Origin: Ornithinimicrobium laminariae
Lineage (GTDB): Bacteria > Actinomycetota > Actinomycetes > Actinomycetales > Dermatophilaceae
Direction of reading: 5' to 3'
NCBI RefSeq assembly: GCF_019457945.1
Contig: NZ_JAHZSU010000001.1
Coordinates: forward strand, 701,538-765,537
Length of the DNA stretch: 64,000 nt
The notes beneath the pieces are model-generated. The model saw nothing but the letters and a program-made list of their open reading frames with translations. It was not told where the DNA came from and made no database searches. Both the position numbers and the translations under genes were made by a program. Positions within the stretch are counted from its first letter, which is position 1. Each line of letters starts with the position of its first letter. This document shows positions 7,671 to 16,192 of this stretch, in pieces.

Positions 7671-10445
7671 TTAGGGCTTCTTAGCCGCAGTCTTGCGGGT
7701 AGCCGTCTTGGTCGTGGTCTTCGTGGCGGCCGAAGCCTTCGCCGTGGTCTTCTTGGCGGCCGTCTTTTTGGTGGCGGTTTTCTTGGTCGTGGCCTTCTTG
7801 GTGGTCTTCTTCGCTGCCTTCTTGCGGGTGGTCGGTCCCTTGGCCCGCTTCTCCGCCAGCAACTCAAAGCCGCGCTCGGCCGTGAAGGTCTCAACGTCGT
7901 CGTCCTTGCGCAAGGTGGCGTTGGTTTCGCCATCCGTCACATAGGCACCGAAGCGGCCATCCTTGACGACAACCGGCTTTTCGCTGACCGGGTCATTTCC
8001 GAGTTCTTTCAGCGGCGGCGCTGCGGCGCGGCCACGCTGCTTGGGCTGGGCATAGATCGCCAGGGCCTCTTCGAGCGTGATGTCGAAGATCTGATTCTCG
8101 GTAGCCAGCGAACGCGAGTCCGTGCCCTTTTTCAGGTAGGGGCCATAGCGACCGTTCTGCGAGGTGATGACGTCGCCAGATTCGGGGTCGGTGCCAACTT
8201 CACGCGGCAGACTCAGCAACTTCAGCGCGGTATCCAACTCGATCGCGCCCAAGTCCATGTCCTTGAACAGCGAGCCAGTGCGGGGCTTCACCTTGGCAGC
8301 CTTCTTGGTGCCCTTCGCCGGAGCCTCTTCTGGCTCGGGCAGCACCTCGGTGACATACGGGCCATAGCGCCCGGCCTTGGCCACAATGTCTCGGCCGGTC
8401 TCGGGGTCTTGGCCCAACACGCGGCCATCATCGGAAGCCGTCTCCAGGAGTTCGCGGCCCTTTTCCGCCGTCATCTCATCAGGAGCGACGTCGTCGGTGA
8501 TGCTGGCGCGCTTGGGGTCGCCCTCAGCGTTGGTGTCTTCGACGTAGGGGCCATAGCGACCCACGCGCACGACGATGCCTTCGCCGATCTCGATTGTGGA
8601 GACACCACGAGCATCGATGTCACCAAGGTCGGCAACCAAGTCGCGCAGGCCCTCGGCGTTCGTGGCTTCGTCGCCAAAGTAGAAGCGCTTGAGCCAATCG
8701 ACGCGCTGCTCATCTCCGGAGGCGATGCGGTCCAGGTCGGCTTCCATCGACGCGGTGAAGTCGTAGTCGACCAACCGCGGGAAGTGCAGTTCCAGCAATC
8801 GGGTGACGGCAAAGGCCAGCCAGGTTGGAATCAGCGCCGAGCCACGGGTACGGACATAGCCACGGTCCTGGATGGTTCCGACGGTGGCGGCGTAGGTAGA
8901 CGGGCGACCGATGCCCTTCTCTTCCAGCGCCTTGACCAGCGTGGCTTCGGTGTAGCGAGCCGGCGGGTTGGTCTGGTGGCCCTGTGCTTCGGCCTCGAGA
9001 GTGTCGATGGCGACGCCTTGCGACAGCTTGGGCAACCGGCGCTCTTGATCAGCGTCGTTACGTGCGTGGCGGTCTTCGTCGCGGCCTTCTTCATAGGCAG
9101 CAAGGAAGCCGCGGAAGGTGATGACGGTTCCCGATGCGGTGAACTCAGCGTCCTTGGCACCAGCGCCCTCGGCCAGCGCGACACCCAACTTCACGGTGGC
9201 GGTGGATCCGCGGGCATCAGCCATCTGCGAGGCAACAGTGCGCTTCCAGATCAGCTCATACAACGCATACTCACCGCCGCGCAGTTCGCCACCGACCTGA
9301 GCCGGTGTGCGCATCGAGTCACCAGCAGGGCGGATCGCTTCGTGGGCCTCCTGGGCGTTCTTGGCCTTCTTGCCATAGACACGGACTGCATCGGGCACGA
9401 ACTCAGCGCCATAAAGGTCACGCGCCTGCTGGCGGGCGGCAGAGATCGCCGAGCCAGACAGCGTCGTCGAGTCGGTACGCATGTAGGTGATGTAGCCGTT
9501 TTCGTACAGTCGCTGCGCGGTGCGCATCGTCGACTGGCTGTTCATCCGCAGTTTGCGGCTGGCTTCCTGCTGCAGCGTCGAAGTCGTGAACGGAGCCGAC
9601 GGACGACGCGTGTAGGGCTTCTCATTGACTTCGCGGACCGTGACGACGGACTGCTCCATCGAGTCAGCGATCGCGGTGGCCAGCTTGGCGTCTAAGTGCT
9701 TGACAGTCTCGGTTTTGAGCGCGCCAGCATCGGTGAAGTCACGACCGGTGGCAACGCGCTGACCGTCCACCCCAGTCAGCCGGGCCTTGAAGGCCTGACC
9801 TGAGTTGGACGACGGCGAAAACTCACCTTCGACATCCCAGTAGGAAGCCGACTTGAAGGCCATCCGCTCGCGCTCGCGCTCCACCACGATGCGGGTGGCG
9901 ACCGACTGGACTCGGCCAGCCGAGAGCCCCTGCTTGACCTTGCGCCACAGAACTGGCGACACCTCATACCCATAGAGGCGGTCGAGGACGCGGCGGGTTT
10001 CCTGGGCATCGACCATCCGGGTGTCGAGGTCACGGGTCTCGTGGGCGGCGCGCTGAATGGCTTCCTTGGTGATCTCGTGGAAGACCATGCGCTTGACCGG
10101 GACCTTGGGCTTCAGGACTTCGAGAAGGTGCCAGGCGATGGCCTCACCTTCGCGGTCCTCATCAGTTGCCAGCAGGAGTTCGTCGGCGTCTTTTAGCGCC
10201 CGCTTGAGCTCGGCGACCTTCTTTTTCTTGTCGCCGTCAACGACGTAGTAGGGCTCGAAACCATCCTCGATATTGATCGAGAATTTGCCGTAGGGGCCCT
10301 TTTTCATCTCGGGGGGCAACTCGCTCGGGTTCGGCAAGTCGCGGATGTGGCCGACGCTGGCGTCAACCTGGTAGTCGCTGCCGAGGAACTCACCGATCTT
10401 TTTTGCTTTGGCCGGCGACTCGACGATGACAAGTTTGTGAGACAC
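7671..10445 (-). CDS. topA: DNA topoisomerase I (type IA)
   Basis: 924 aa enzyme that relaxes negative supercoils. The N-terminal TOPRIM domain starts at IVESPAKAKKI (E9), with the DEDREGE metal cluster near residue 111. The catalytic Tyr is in GYITYMRTDS at about Y321. The C-terminal part lacks four-Cys zinc fingers and instead has four repeats of the type GRYGPYV (about residues 620-850), the actinobacterial Topo_C repeats. The last roughly 58 residues are almost only Lys, Thr and Ala with KKT/KKA steps, a histone H1-like tail known in actinobacterial TopA to aid DNA binding. The GTG start has AAGGAG six bases upstream. Confidence 0.97.
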   Translation of the reverse strand: MSHKLVIVESPAKAKKIGEFLGSDYQVDASVGHIRDLPNPSELPPEMKKGPYGKFSINIEDGFEPYYVVDGDKKKKVAELKRALKDADELLLATDEDREGEAIAWHLLEVLKPKVPVKRMVFHEITKEAIQRAAHETRDLDTRMVDAQETRRVLDRLYGYEVSPVLWRKVKQGLSAGRVQSVATRIVVERERERMAFKSASYWDVEGEFSPSSNSGQAFKARLTGVDGQRVATGRDFTDAGALKTETVKHLDAKLATAIADSMEQSVVTVREVNEKPYTRRPSAPFTTSTLQQEASRKLRMNSQSTMRTAQRLYENGYITYMRTDSTTLSGSAISAARQQARDLYGAEFVPDAVRVYGKKAKNAQEAHEAIRPAGDSMRTPAQVGGELRGGEYALYELIWKRTVASQMADARGSTATVKLGVALAEGAGAKDAEFTASGTVITFRGFLAAYEEGRDEDRHARNDADQERRLPKLSQGVAIDTLEAEAQGHQTNPPARYTEATLVKALEEKGIGRPSTYAATVGTIQDRGYVRTRGSALIPTWLAFAVTRLLELHFPRLVDYDFTASMEADLDRIASGDEQRVDWLKRFYFGDEATNAEGLRDLVADLGDIDARGVSTIEIGEGIVVRVGRYGPYVEDTNAEGDPKRASITDDVAPDEMTAEKGRELLETASDDGRVLGQDPETGRDIVAKAGRYGPYVTEVLPEPEEAPAKGTKKAAKVKPRTGSLFKDMDLGAIELDTALKLLSLPREVGTDPESGDVITSQNGRYGPYLKKGTDSRSLATENQIFDITLEEALAIYAQPKQRGRAAAPPLKELGNDPVSEKPVVVKDGRFGAYVTDGETNATLRKDDDVETFTAERGFELLAEKRAKGPTTRKKAAKKTTKKATTKKTATKKTAAKKTTAKASAATKTTTKTATRKTAAKKP

Positions 10446-10602
10446 GAAAACTCCTTGCTGGGCAACGCGGTCGTGGATTCGTCACGACGAAAGACGCGAG
10501 ACCTCTGTGCGCCACACGGTAGCGGACGTTCACGAATGCTTGGTGTGCGCCTCAACATGTGTCGCTATGGTGTGCCAGTTGGCCTAACGAGAGGAGAGCA
10601 CC

Positions 10603-11268
10603 TTGTTGCTCAACCCGCGACACATCCTGGTATGCCTGGGCGCAGCCGCCGCGATCGCCCTAACCGGGTGTTCTGGCACTGAGGTTGGCCCCAGTGTCGA
10701 AATCGGTGACCCGATCACCTCGGCACCCGCCAATGGCTCTGATGACAGTGAAGCGACCGGCGATTCCGCCACGGCAACGGCTGACGACAGCGAGCGCACG
10801 GTTTCTGCTGCTGCCGACGGAACCATCCTCACCACCGGTGACCAAGCCAGTTTTGTGATGCCGTCGGGCAACATTCAGTGCGTGATGCGGCCAGGCTCGG
10901 CCATCTGTCAGATCGCCTCCAAGCAGTTTGACCCCACCAAAGACGACATGGACCCGAACGCGCTCGGCGATTGCACCACCGAGTCTGCCGACGCAGTCAC
11001 CATCATCGACGACGCGGCCGCAACCTGGGGTTGCACCTCAGAAACCATCCGCGGTCAGGCTGCTTTGGACCTGGGCGGCTGGTGGGCGGCTGACGACGTG
11101 GGCGACACCGAAAATGTCGATGGCATTGACCTTGCAGTGCTGTCTTATGGGCAGAGCCTGCAGTTGGGCCAGATGCTCTGCGTGAGCGAAAGCACCGGCA
11201 TCTCCTGCCGCGACCTCAACTCCAGCGCTGGCTTCACGCTGGCTCGTGAGGACTACTCCGCTAGCTAA
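10603..11268 (+). CDS. Hypothetical lipoprotein
   Basis: 221 aa. A TTG start at 10603 follows GAGGAG at 10591-10596. The N-terminus is a lipoprotein signal peptide with lipobox LTGC (Cys about 24), then an acidic Ser/Asp/Ala-rich linker (about 25-75), and a compact C-terminal domain with six Cys (IQCVMRPGSAICQI, DCTTESA, WGCTSE, LCVSES, ISCRD) that could form three disulfides outside the membrane. I recognise no family with confidence; the QCxxx...C pattern resembles secreted actinobacterial proteins of unknown role. It ends convergently with the ABC exporter gene, overlapping by eight bases. Confidence 0.75.
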   Translation: MLLNPRHILVCLGAAAAIALTGCSGTEVGPSVEIGDPITSAPANGSDDSEATGDSATATADDSERTVSAAADGTILTTGDQASFVMPSGNIQCVMRPGSAICQIASKQFDPTKDDMDPNALGDCTTESADAVTIIDDAAATWGCTSETIRGQAALDLGGWWAADDVGDTENVDGIDLAVLSYGQSLQLGQMLCVSESTGISCRDLNSSAGFTLAREDYSAS

Positions 11269-13255
11269 CGGTCTCCATATCGACTTCGGGGGCAGCGAAC
11301 TGGCTGCGATAGAGCGCTGCGTAGGCACCATTAGCTTCCAGCAACTCTTCGTGGCTGCCCTGCTCAACGATGTGCCCGGCTTCCATCACCAAGATCAGGT
11401 CGGCGTCGCGAATCGTCGAGAGCCGGTGTGCGATCACAAACGAGGTCCGGTCTTGGCGCAGCGCATTCATCGCCTGCTGCAACAACAACTCGGTGCGGGT
11501 GTCGACTGAACTGGTGGCCTCGTCCAAGATCAGCAACGACGGGTCCATCAGGAACGCTCGGGCAATCGTGATCAGTTGCTTCTCCCCAGTGGAGACGCTG
11601 CCACCCTCCGAGTCGAGGACCGTGTCGTAGCCATCGGGCAGAGAGTGCACAAACCGATCGACGTATGTCGCCTGCGCGGCTTCCATAATCTCCTCGCGGG
11701 TCGCTTCGGGACGGCCATAGGCGATGTTCTCGGCGATGCTGGCCTTGAAAAGCCAGGTGTCCTGCAACACCATGCCCATCCGCGAGCGCAGATCGCGCCG
11801 CGCCAGGTCGGTGATGTCGACGCCGTCGAGTTTGATCTGACCCCCATCAAGTTCATAAAAGCGCATCAGCAAGTTGACCATGGTGGTTTTGCCTGCACCG
11901 GTGGGTCCGACGATCGCGACCGTCTGTCCAGGCTCAACTGAGAGGTTGAGGTCTTGGATTAGTGGCTTGTCCGCGTCATAAGCAAAGTCGACGCCTTCAA
12001 AGTCGACCTTGCCGCTGGGGTTGTCGATGACGGCCGGTGAGCCTGCGTCCCGGCTCTGCTCATCGGTGTCGAGCACCTCAAAGACCCGCTCGGCGGAGGC
12101 AACACCGGACTGCATCAGGTTGGCCATGGCAGCCACCTGAGTCAGCGGCTGAGTGAACTGTCGGGAGTATTGAATAAACGCCTGCACTTCACCCAGGCTC
12201 ATCGAGCCCGATGCCACCCGCAGACCACCGACGACAGCAATGGCGACGAAGTTGAGGTTGCCGATGAACATCATCGTGGGCTGGATCAGACCGGACACGA
12301 ATTGCGCCCCAAAACTGGCGTCATACAACTCGCGGTTGGACTTGTCGAAGGCCGTCTTGGTCTCTTCCTTGCGGCCAAACACCTGGATCAACTCGTGCCC
12401 CGAGAAAGACTCCTCGACGACCGCGTTGAGCTCGCCGGTGTGCTTCCACTGGCGGATAAATAGCTTTTGCGCACGCTTGCCGATGAAGGCCGTGACGACA
12501 ATCGAGACCGGGATAGTCACCAGCGCGATGATGGCCAGCAGCGGCGAGACGTAGAGCATCATTGCGATCATCGCGAAGACGGTCAGCAGCGAGGTGAGCA
12601 GTTGGCTCAGCGTTTGCTGCAGGCTCTGCGCGATGTTGTCGATGTCATTGGTGACGCGGCTCAGCACCTCACCGCGCGGTTGCTTGTCGAAGTAGGGCAG
12701 CGGCAGCCGATTGAGCTTGGCCTCCACATCGCGGCGCAGGTTAAAGATGGTGCGGTTAACCACGACGACCAACACTCGCGCCTGCACCCAGGAGAGGGCG
12801 GAGGCCACGACATACAGCGCCAGGACAAAGAGCAAGACGTTGGCCACAGCGGTGAAGTCGATGCCCTGACCTGGCACGACGTTGTCCATCGCCGCCAGGA
12901 TGTCGGCCACCGTGTTGTTGCCGTCGGCGCGCAGGTTGTCGACGGCCTGCGCTTGAGTGATCCCGGCTGGTAGTTGGGCGCTGAAGACACCGGCAAAGAT
13001 GAGGTCGGTGGCGCGAGCCAAGATGATCGGGCCGAGAGCCGTGAGGATCACGCTGACGACGCCGAAGCCCAGGACGACAAACAGCAGCACCCGGTCTGGC
13101 TTGAGCAGCCCGAGGACGCGCTTGGCTGAGGGCACAAACTGTTGAGCCTTCTCTGCCGGGGCGTTGAATCCGGCGCCCGGGCCATGTCCTTGGCGTTTGG
13201 GGCCGCGACGGGCCTCGGCGGCTTTTTCGTCTGCTGACTTGGGAGCTTCGCTCAT
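11261..13255 (-). CDS. ABC exporter half-transporter (type IV fold), catalytic-site subunit
   Basis: 664 aa fused permease-ATPase. An extended cytoplasmic N-terminus (about 60 residues) precedes six membrane helices (about 60-370) and an ATPase domain. Walker A GPTGAGKTT is near residue 450. The signature is STGEKQL instead of LSGGQ, and Walker B LILDEATSSVD keeps the catalytic Glu. The partner gene, one base upstream, has a normal signature but Asp in place of the Walker B Glu. This complementary pattern is what heterodimeric exporters such as TM287/288 show: one functional and one degenerate ATP site. Probable multidrug or lipid efflux, controlled by the adjacent TetR regulator. Confidence 0.9.
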   Translation of the reverse strand: MSEAPKSADEKAAEARRGPKRQGHGPGAGFNAPAEKAQQFVPSAKRVLGLLKPDRVLLFVVLGFGVVSVILTALGPIILARATDLIFAGVFSAQLPAGITQAQAVDNLRADGNNTVADILAAMDNVVPGQGIDFTAVANVLLFVLALYVVASALSWVQARVLVVVVNRTIFNLRRDVEAKLNRLPLPYFDKQPRGEVLSRVTNDIDNIAQSLQQTLSQLLTSLLTVFAMIAMMLYVSPLLAIIALVTIPVSIVVTAFIGKRAQKLFIRQWKHTGELNAVVEESFSGHELIQVFGRKEETKTAFDKSNRELYDASFGAQFVSGLIQPTMMFIGNLNFVAIAVVGGLRVASGSMSLGEVQAFIQYSRQFTQPLTQVAAMANLMQSGVASAERVFEVLDTDEQSRDAGSPAVIDNPSGKVDFEGVDFAYDADKPLIQDLNLSVEPGQTVAIVGPTGAGKTTMVNLLMRFYELDGGQIKLDGVDITDLARRDLRSRMGMVLQDTWLFKASIAENIAYGRPEATREEIMEAAQATYVDRFVHSLPDGYDTVLDSEGGSVSTGEKQLITIARAFLMDPSLLILDEATSSVDTRTELLLQQAMNALRQDRTSFVIAHRLSTIRDADLILVMEAGHIVEQGSHEELLEANGAYAALYRSQFAAPEVDMETVS

Positions 13256-13256
13256 G

Positions 13257-14987
13257 TCACGCCACCTCCGCCGTCAGTTGGGATTCGACAATTTCTTGGT
13301 ATGTGCTGCAGCTTTCCAACAGGTCAGCGTGACGGCCACGACCAACCACTTCCCCGTCTTCGAGCACGATGATTTGGTCGGCGTCGATGATTGTCGAGAC
13401 ACGCTGAGCGACCACGATCACTGTCGCGCCAGCGGTGTGCGAGGCCAATGCGGCCCGCAGTCGGGCATCGGTTGCCACGTCGAGCGCTGAGAACGAGTCA
13501 TCGAAGATATAGACATCTGGCTTTTTGACGAGCGCCCGAGCGATGGCCAAGCGCTGGCGCTGACCACCGGAAACGTTGGTGCCGCCTTGGGCGATGTGGC
13601 TCTCGAGTCCTTCACTCATTTCACGCACGAAGTCGTCACCTTGCGCGATCCGCAATGCTTCCCACAGGTCTTCGTCGGTCGCGTGGGGGTTGCCGTAGCG
13701 CAGGTTGGAGGCCACGGTCCCGGTGAAGAGGTATGGCTTTTGCGGCACGATACCGGCCTTGCTCCAGACCTCGTCCAGGCTGGCTTCGCGCAAGTCGACA
13801 CCGTTCAGCGTCACGACGCCGCCCGTCACGTCATACAGCCTAGTGATCAGCGAGATCGCGGTGCTTTTGCCTGCGCCAGTGGACCCGACAATTGCGGTGG
13901 TTTGCCCCGGGTGGGCAGTCAGGCTGACGTTGCGCAGCACCGCCGACTCAGCGCCCGGATAGTTGAACTCCACGCTGTGGAACTCAACCTCGACCGGGCC
14001 GCTGGGGATCGGCTTGGGGTTGGCGGGGTCGACGACGGTCGATTGGGTGTCGAGCACCTCCATGATGCGACCGGCCGAGACCGAAGCGCGGGGAATCATC
14101 GTGGCCATAAAGGTCGCCATCATCACTGACATCAGCACAAACAGCAGGTAGGCCATGAACGCGGTCAGCGCACCGATCTGCATGTCGCCGGACTCGATTC
14201 GGTGCGCGCCAAACCAGAGCGCCGCCACGGTTGAGCCGTTCAAAATCAGCATGACCAGTGGGAACACCATGGCCATCAACTTGCCGACAGCGAGCGCAGC
14301 CCCGGTGTATTGGGTGTTGGCCTCGGCGAACCGGGCCTCCTCTTGGTCTTCGCGCACGAAGGCTCGCACCACGCGTACCCCCGTAATTTGCTCGCGCAGC
14401 ACTCGGTTCACCCAGTCGACGGACTTCTGCATGATGCCGAACTGCGGGATCATCCGGAAGATGATCGAGCCGACGGTGATTGCCAGCAACGGCACCGCGA
14501 CGACCATCAGCCAGGCCAGTTGCCGGTCTTCGCGCAGCGCCATGATGATGCCGCCGAACATCATGATCGGCACGGTGACCATCATCGCCAGCGCCATAAA
14601 GGTAACGTTTTGGACCTGGGTGACGTCATTGGTGGAGCGGCTAATCAGCGTGGGCGCACCGAACTGGCCGACCTCCCGCGCGCTGTATGAACGCACCTGA
14701 GAGAAGACATTGCCGCGCAGATCGCGGGCCACCGATGACGCCGTGCGGGCGGCGATGTAGGTCGCGGCCACGGTCACGGCAATCTGGACGAACGAGAAGA
14801 TCAACATCACTCCGCCGAGGTTGATGATCTGGCCGGTGTTACCGACCGCGACACCCTCGTCAATGATCCGGCCGTTGAGGCTGGGCAGATAGAGCGACGC
14901 CAATGTGCTAATGAGTTGTAGCACCAGCAGCACGCCAATCTGCATCCGGTAGGGCGCCAGGTGCCGGCGCAGGAGTGGGATCAGCAC
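13257..14987 (-). CDS. ABC exporter half-transporter, degenerate-site subunit
   Basis: 576 aa with six membrane helices (about 15-300) and an ATPase domain. Walker A GSTGAGKST is near residue 368, the signature VSGGQRQRLA is canonical, and Walker B reads VYIFDDSFSALD with Asp where the catalytic Glu is expected. It pairs with the downstream 664-aa subunit. The GTG start overlaps the TetR gene stop by seven bases (GTGCTGA), indicating a regulator-exporter operon read toward lower coordinates. Substrate is unknown. Confidence 0.9.
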   Translation of the reverse strand: MLIPLLRRHLAPYRMQIGVLLVLQLISTLASLYLPSLNGRIIDEGVAVGNTGQIINLGGVMLIFSFVQIAVTVAATYIAARTASSVARDLRGNVFSQVRSYSAREVGQFGAPTLISRSTNDVTQVQNVTFMALAMMVTVPIMMFGGIIMALREDRQLAWLMVVAVPLLAITVGSIIFRMIPQFGIMQKSVDWVNRVLREQITGVRVVRAFVREDQEEARFAEANTQYTGAALAVGKLMAMVFPLVMLILNGSTVAALWFGAHRIESGDMQIGALTAFMAYLLFVLMSVMMATFMATMIPRASVSAGRIMEVLDTQSTVVDPANPKPIPSGPVEVEFHSVEFNYPGAESAVLRNVSLTAHPGQTTAIVGSTGAGKSTAISLITRLYDVTGGVVTLNGVDLREASLDEVWSKAGIVPQKPYLFTGTVASNLRYGNPHATDEDLWEALRIAQGDDFVREMSEGLESHIAQGGTNVSGGQRQRLAIARALVKKPDVYIFDDSFSALDVATDARLRAALASHTAGATVIVVAQRVSTIIDADQIIVLEDGEVVGRGRHADLLESCSTYQEIVESQLTAEVA

Positions 14988-15571
14988 GATGTGGCCTTTC
15001 GAGTGCCGTCGAGCAGGGTGTCGACGATGAACGCCGGGGCCAATGTTTCGCCCCGGGTGATGTGGCTGTTGCTGCCGGAGAAGGTCAGCAGCCGAACGAG
15101 TTGGACCAACTCAGCGGCTGGTATGCGCAACTCGGCTGCGTCTTGCCTGATGAGCGACTCGAGGCTGGCCTCGACCGCAAGGTGTTGCGCGTGTGCAGCC
15201 TCGGCGTCTTCGCCGTGCACCTCTGGCGGGTGGACCAGGCCAACCGCATGCATTAGGTCAAACAAGGTGATGACGCGCTCTTGCAGCAAAGTGACGGCCT
15301 GGATGAGGCGTTCACGCAGCGGCTGGTTGAGGTCGATCTGGTCCAGCGCTTCGATCAGTGGGGCTGGGTTGAAGGCGTCGCGCAGGGCTGAGTTGAGCAG
15401 GTCCTCTTTGCAGTCGAAGACGCGGAAAATGGTGCCTTCGGCGACCCCAGCTTGAGCCGCGATCTCTTTGGTGGTGGCGGCCATCCCGCGCTCGCGCATG
15501 ACTTCGAGCGCTGAGGCTTCGAGGTGAGCGCGTCGCTGCGAGGGTGGCATGGCTGGGGCTCTCGTGGACAC
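14981..15571 (-). CDS. TetR family transcriptional regulator
   Basis: 196 aa from a GTG at 15571. The helix-turn-helix (ALEVMRERGMAATTKEIA, AGVAEGTIFRVFDCKEDLL) lies at about residues 15-60, followed by a helical ligand-binding domain. A longer frame to 15664 is rejected because it would put a perfect 20-bp palindrome inside the coding region. The chosen start sits seven bases after a -10-like TTACTC, so the mRNA is probably leaderless; ATG at 15550 is an alternative giving 189 aa. It heads the operon with the two ABC exporter genes and very likely represses it. Confidence 0.88.
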   Translation of the reverse strand: MSTRAPAMPPSQRRAHLEASALEVMRERGMAATTKEIAAQAGVAEGTIFRVFDCKEDLLNSALRDAFNPAPLIEALDQIDLNQPLRERLIQAVTLLQERVITLFDLMHAVGLVHPPEVHGEDAEAAHAQHLAVEASLESLIRQDAAELRIPAAELVQLVRLLTFSGSNSHITRGETLAPAFIVDTLLDGTRKATSC

Positions 15572-15578
15572 CAGAAAA

Positions 15579-15606
15579 GAGTAAGTGAGTGAGCGCTCAC
15601 TCACAA
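15579..15606 (-). promoter_or_regulatory. TetR operator and promoter of the exporter operon
   Basis: Perfect 20-bp palindrome GTGAGTGAGC/GCTCACTCAC at 15585-15604. On the minus strand it fills the 16-bp spacer between a -35-like TTGTGA (15606-15601) and a -10-like TTACTC (15584-15579) and overlaps the -35. A repressor bound here would block RNA polymerase. TGAGTGA-type half-sites are common for actinobacterial TetR proteins. Confidence 0.78.
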
Positions 15607-15800
15607 GTCGAGATAAGCCGACCCCCCGACGGAATAGCCGAATGACCGCTGCGCTCGCTGGCACCGTAGATTGTCAGGTGTCTCGTCGGCGTTTGTCTTA
15701 GCGGGCCCAAGATCTCGCGTATCGCTAGTCTGAGAACTCCTTGGTCCATCGCTGGCGCCTTTGGTTGGGCCGCTGTTCATTGCGCATGTGGGAGGTAATT

Positions 15801-16079
15801 GTGTTTGGTGGAAACTCAAAAGAAACCCTTGAGGAACGACTCGAAAAGGTCGATCAAGAGATCGCAACTCATCCTCTCTCGTCACCTGACGTCAAAGCTG
15901 CCCAGGAAGTCGTTGAGAAGGAACCCGAAGTTGGGCGAGAGTCCGTCGAGGCAGAGCTAAAACAACGCGGTCTGCCGACCCTCGAAGACCTGGGGAGGCT
16001 TCAACTCAAGCAGACCTACAGTTGGGGACGACTTCACCGCCAGCGAGGGAAACTTCTCGCGAAAATTGAGCATCAGTAG
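15801..16079 (+). CDS. Small hypothetical protein, charged and helical
   Basis: 92 aa from GTG 15801, chosen because GGAGGT lies four bases upstream (15791-15796); the open frame runs further back to 15741 but has no ribosome-binding site there. The sequence is highly charged and predicted helical, with a probable coiled-coil stretch ETLEERLEKVDQEIATH near the N-terminus and a basic C-terminus (RLHRQRGKLLAKIEHQ). It has no signal peptide, membrane helix or Cys. I do not recognise the family. It is divergent from the TetR regulator and convergent with the methyltransferase gene, so it is probably its own transcription unit. Confidence 0.6.
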   Translation: MFGGNSKETLEERLEKVDQEIATHPLSSPDVKAAQEVVEKEPEVGRESVEAELKQRGLPTLEDLGRLQLKQTYSWGRLHRQRGKLLAKIEHQ

Positions 16080-16192
16080 CCACTTTTACGTTACGAGTGC
16101 AGATGGCGATGCTGTCCCAAACACCCGTCGGTCGGTGCTCTAAAGTTCTACCTTAATACGAGAGAGGGACAGGCGTTCTCCCCTGCTGAGCC

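Noticed and set aside
7623..9695. 690-codon open frame on the plus strand opposite topA
   Set aside because: It is the antisense of a clear topA gene; long antisense frames are common in GC-rich coding DNA. It has no ribosome-binding site and no family pattern.
11261..13255. STGEKQ in place of the ABC signature as a sign of gene damage
   Set aside because: It is the known asymmetric pattern of heterodimeric exporters and is matched by the partner subunit's Walker B change.
15572..15664. N-terminal extension of the TetR regulator
   Set aside because: It would place the perfect 20-bp operator inside the coding region.
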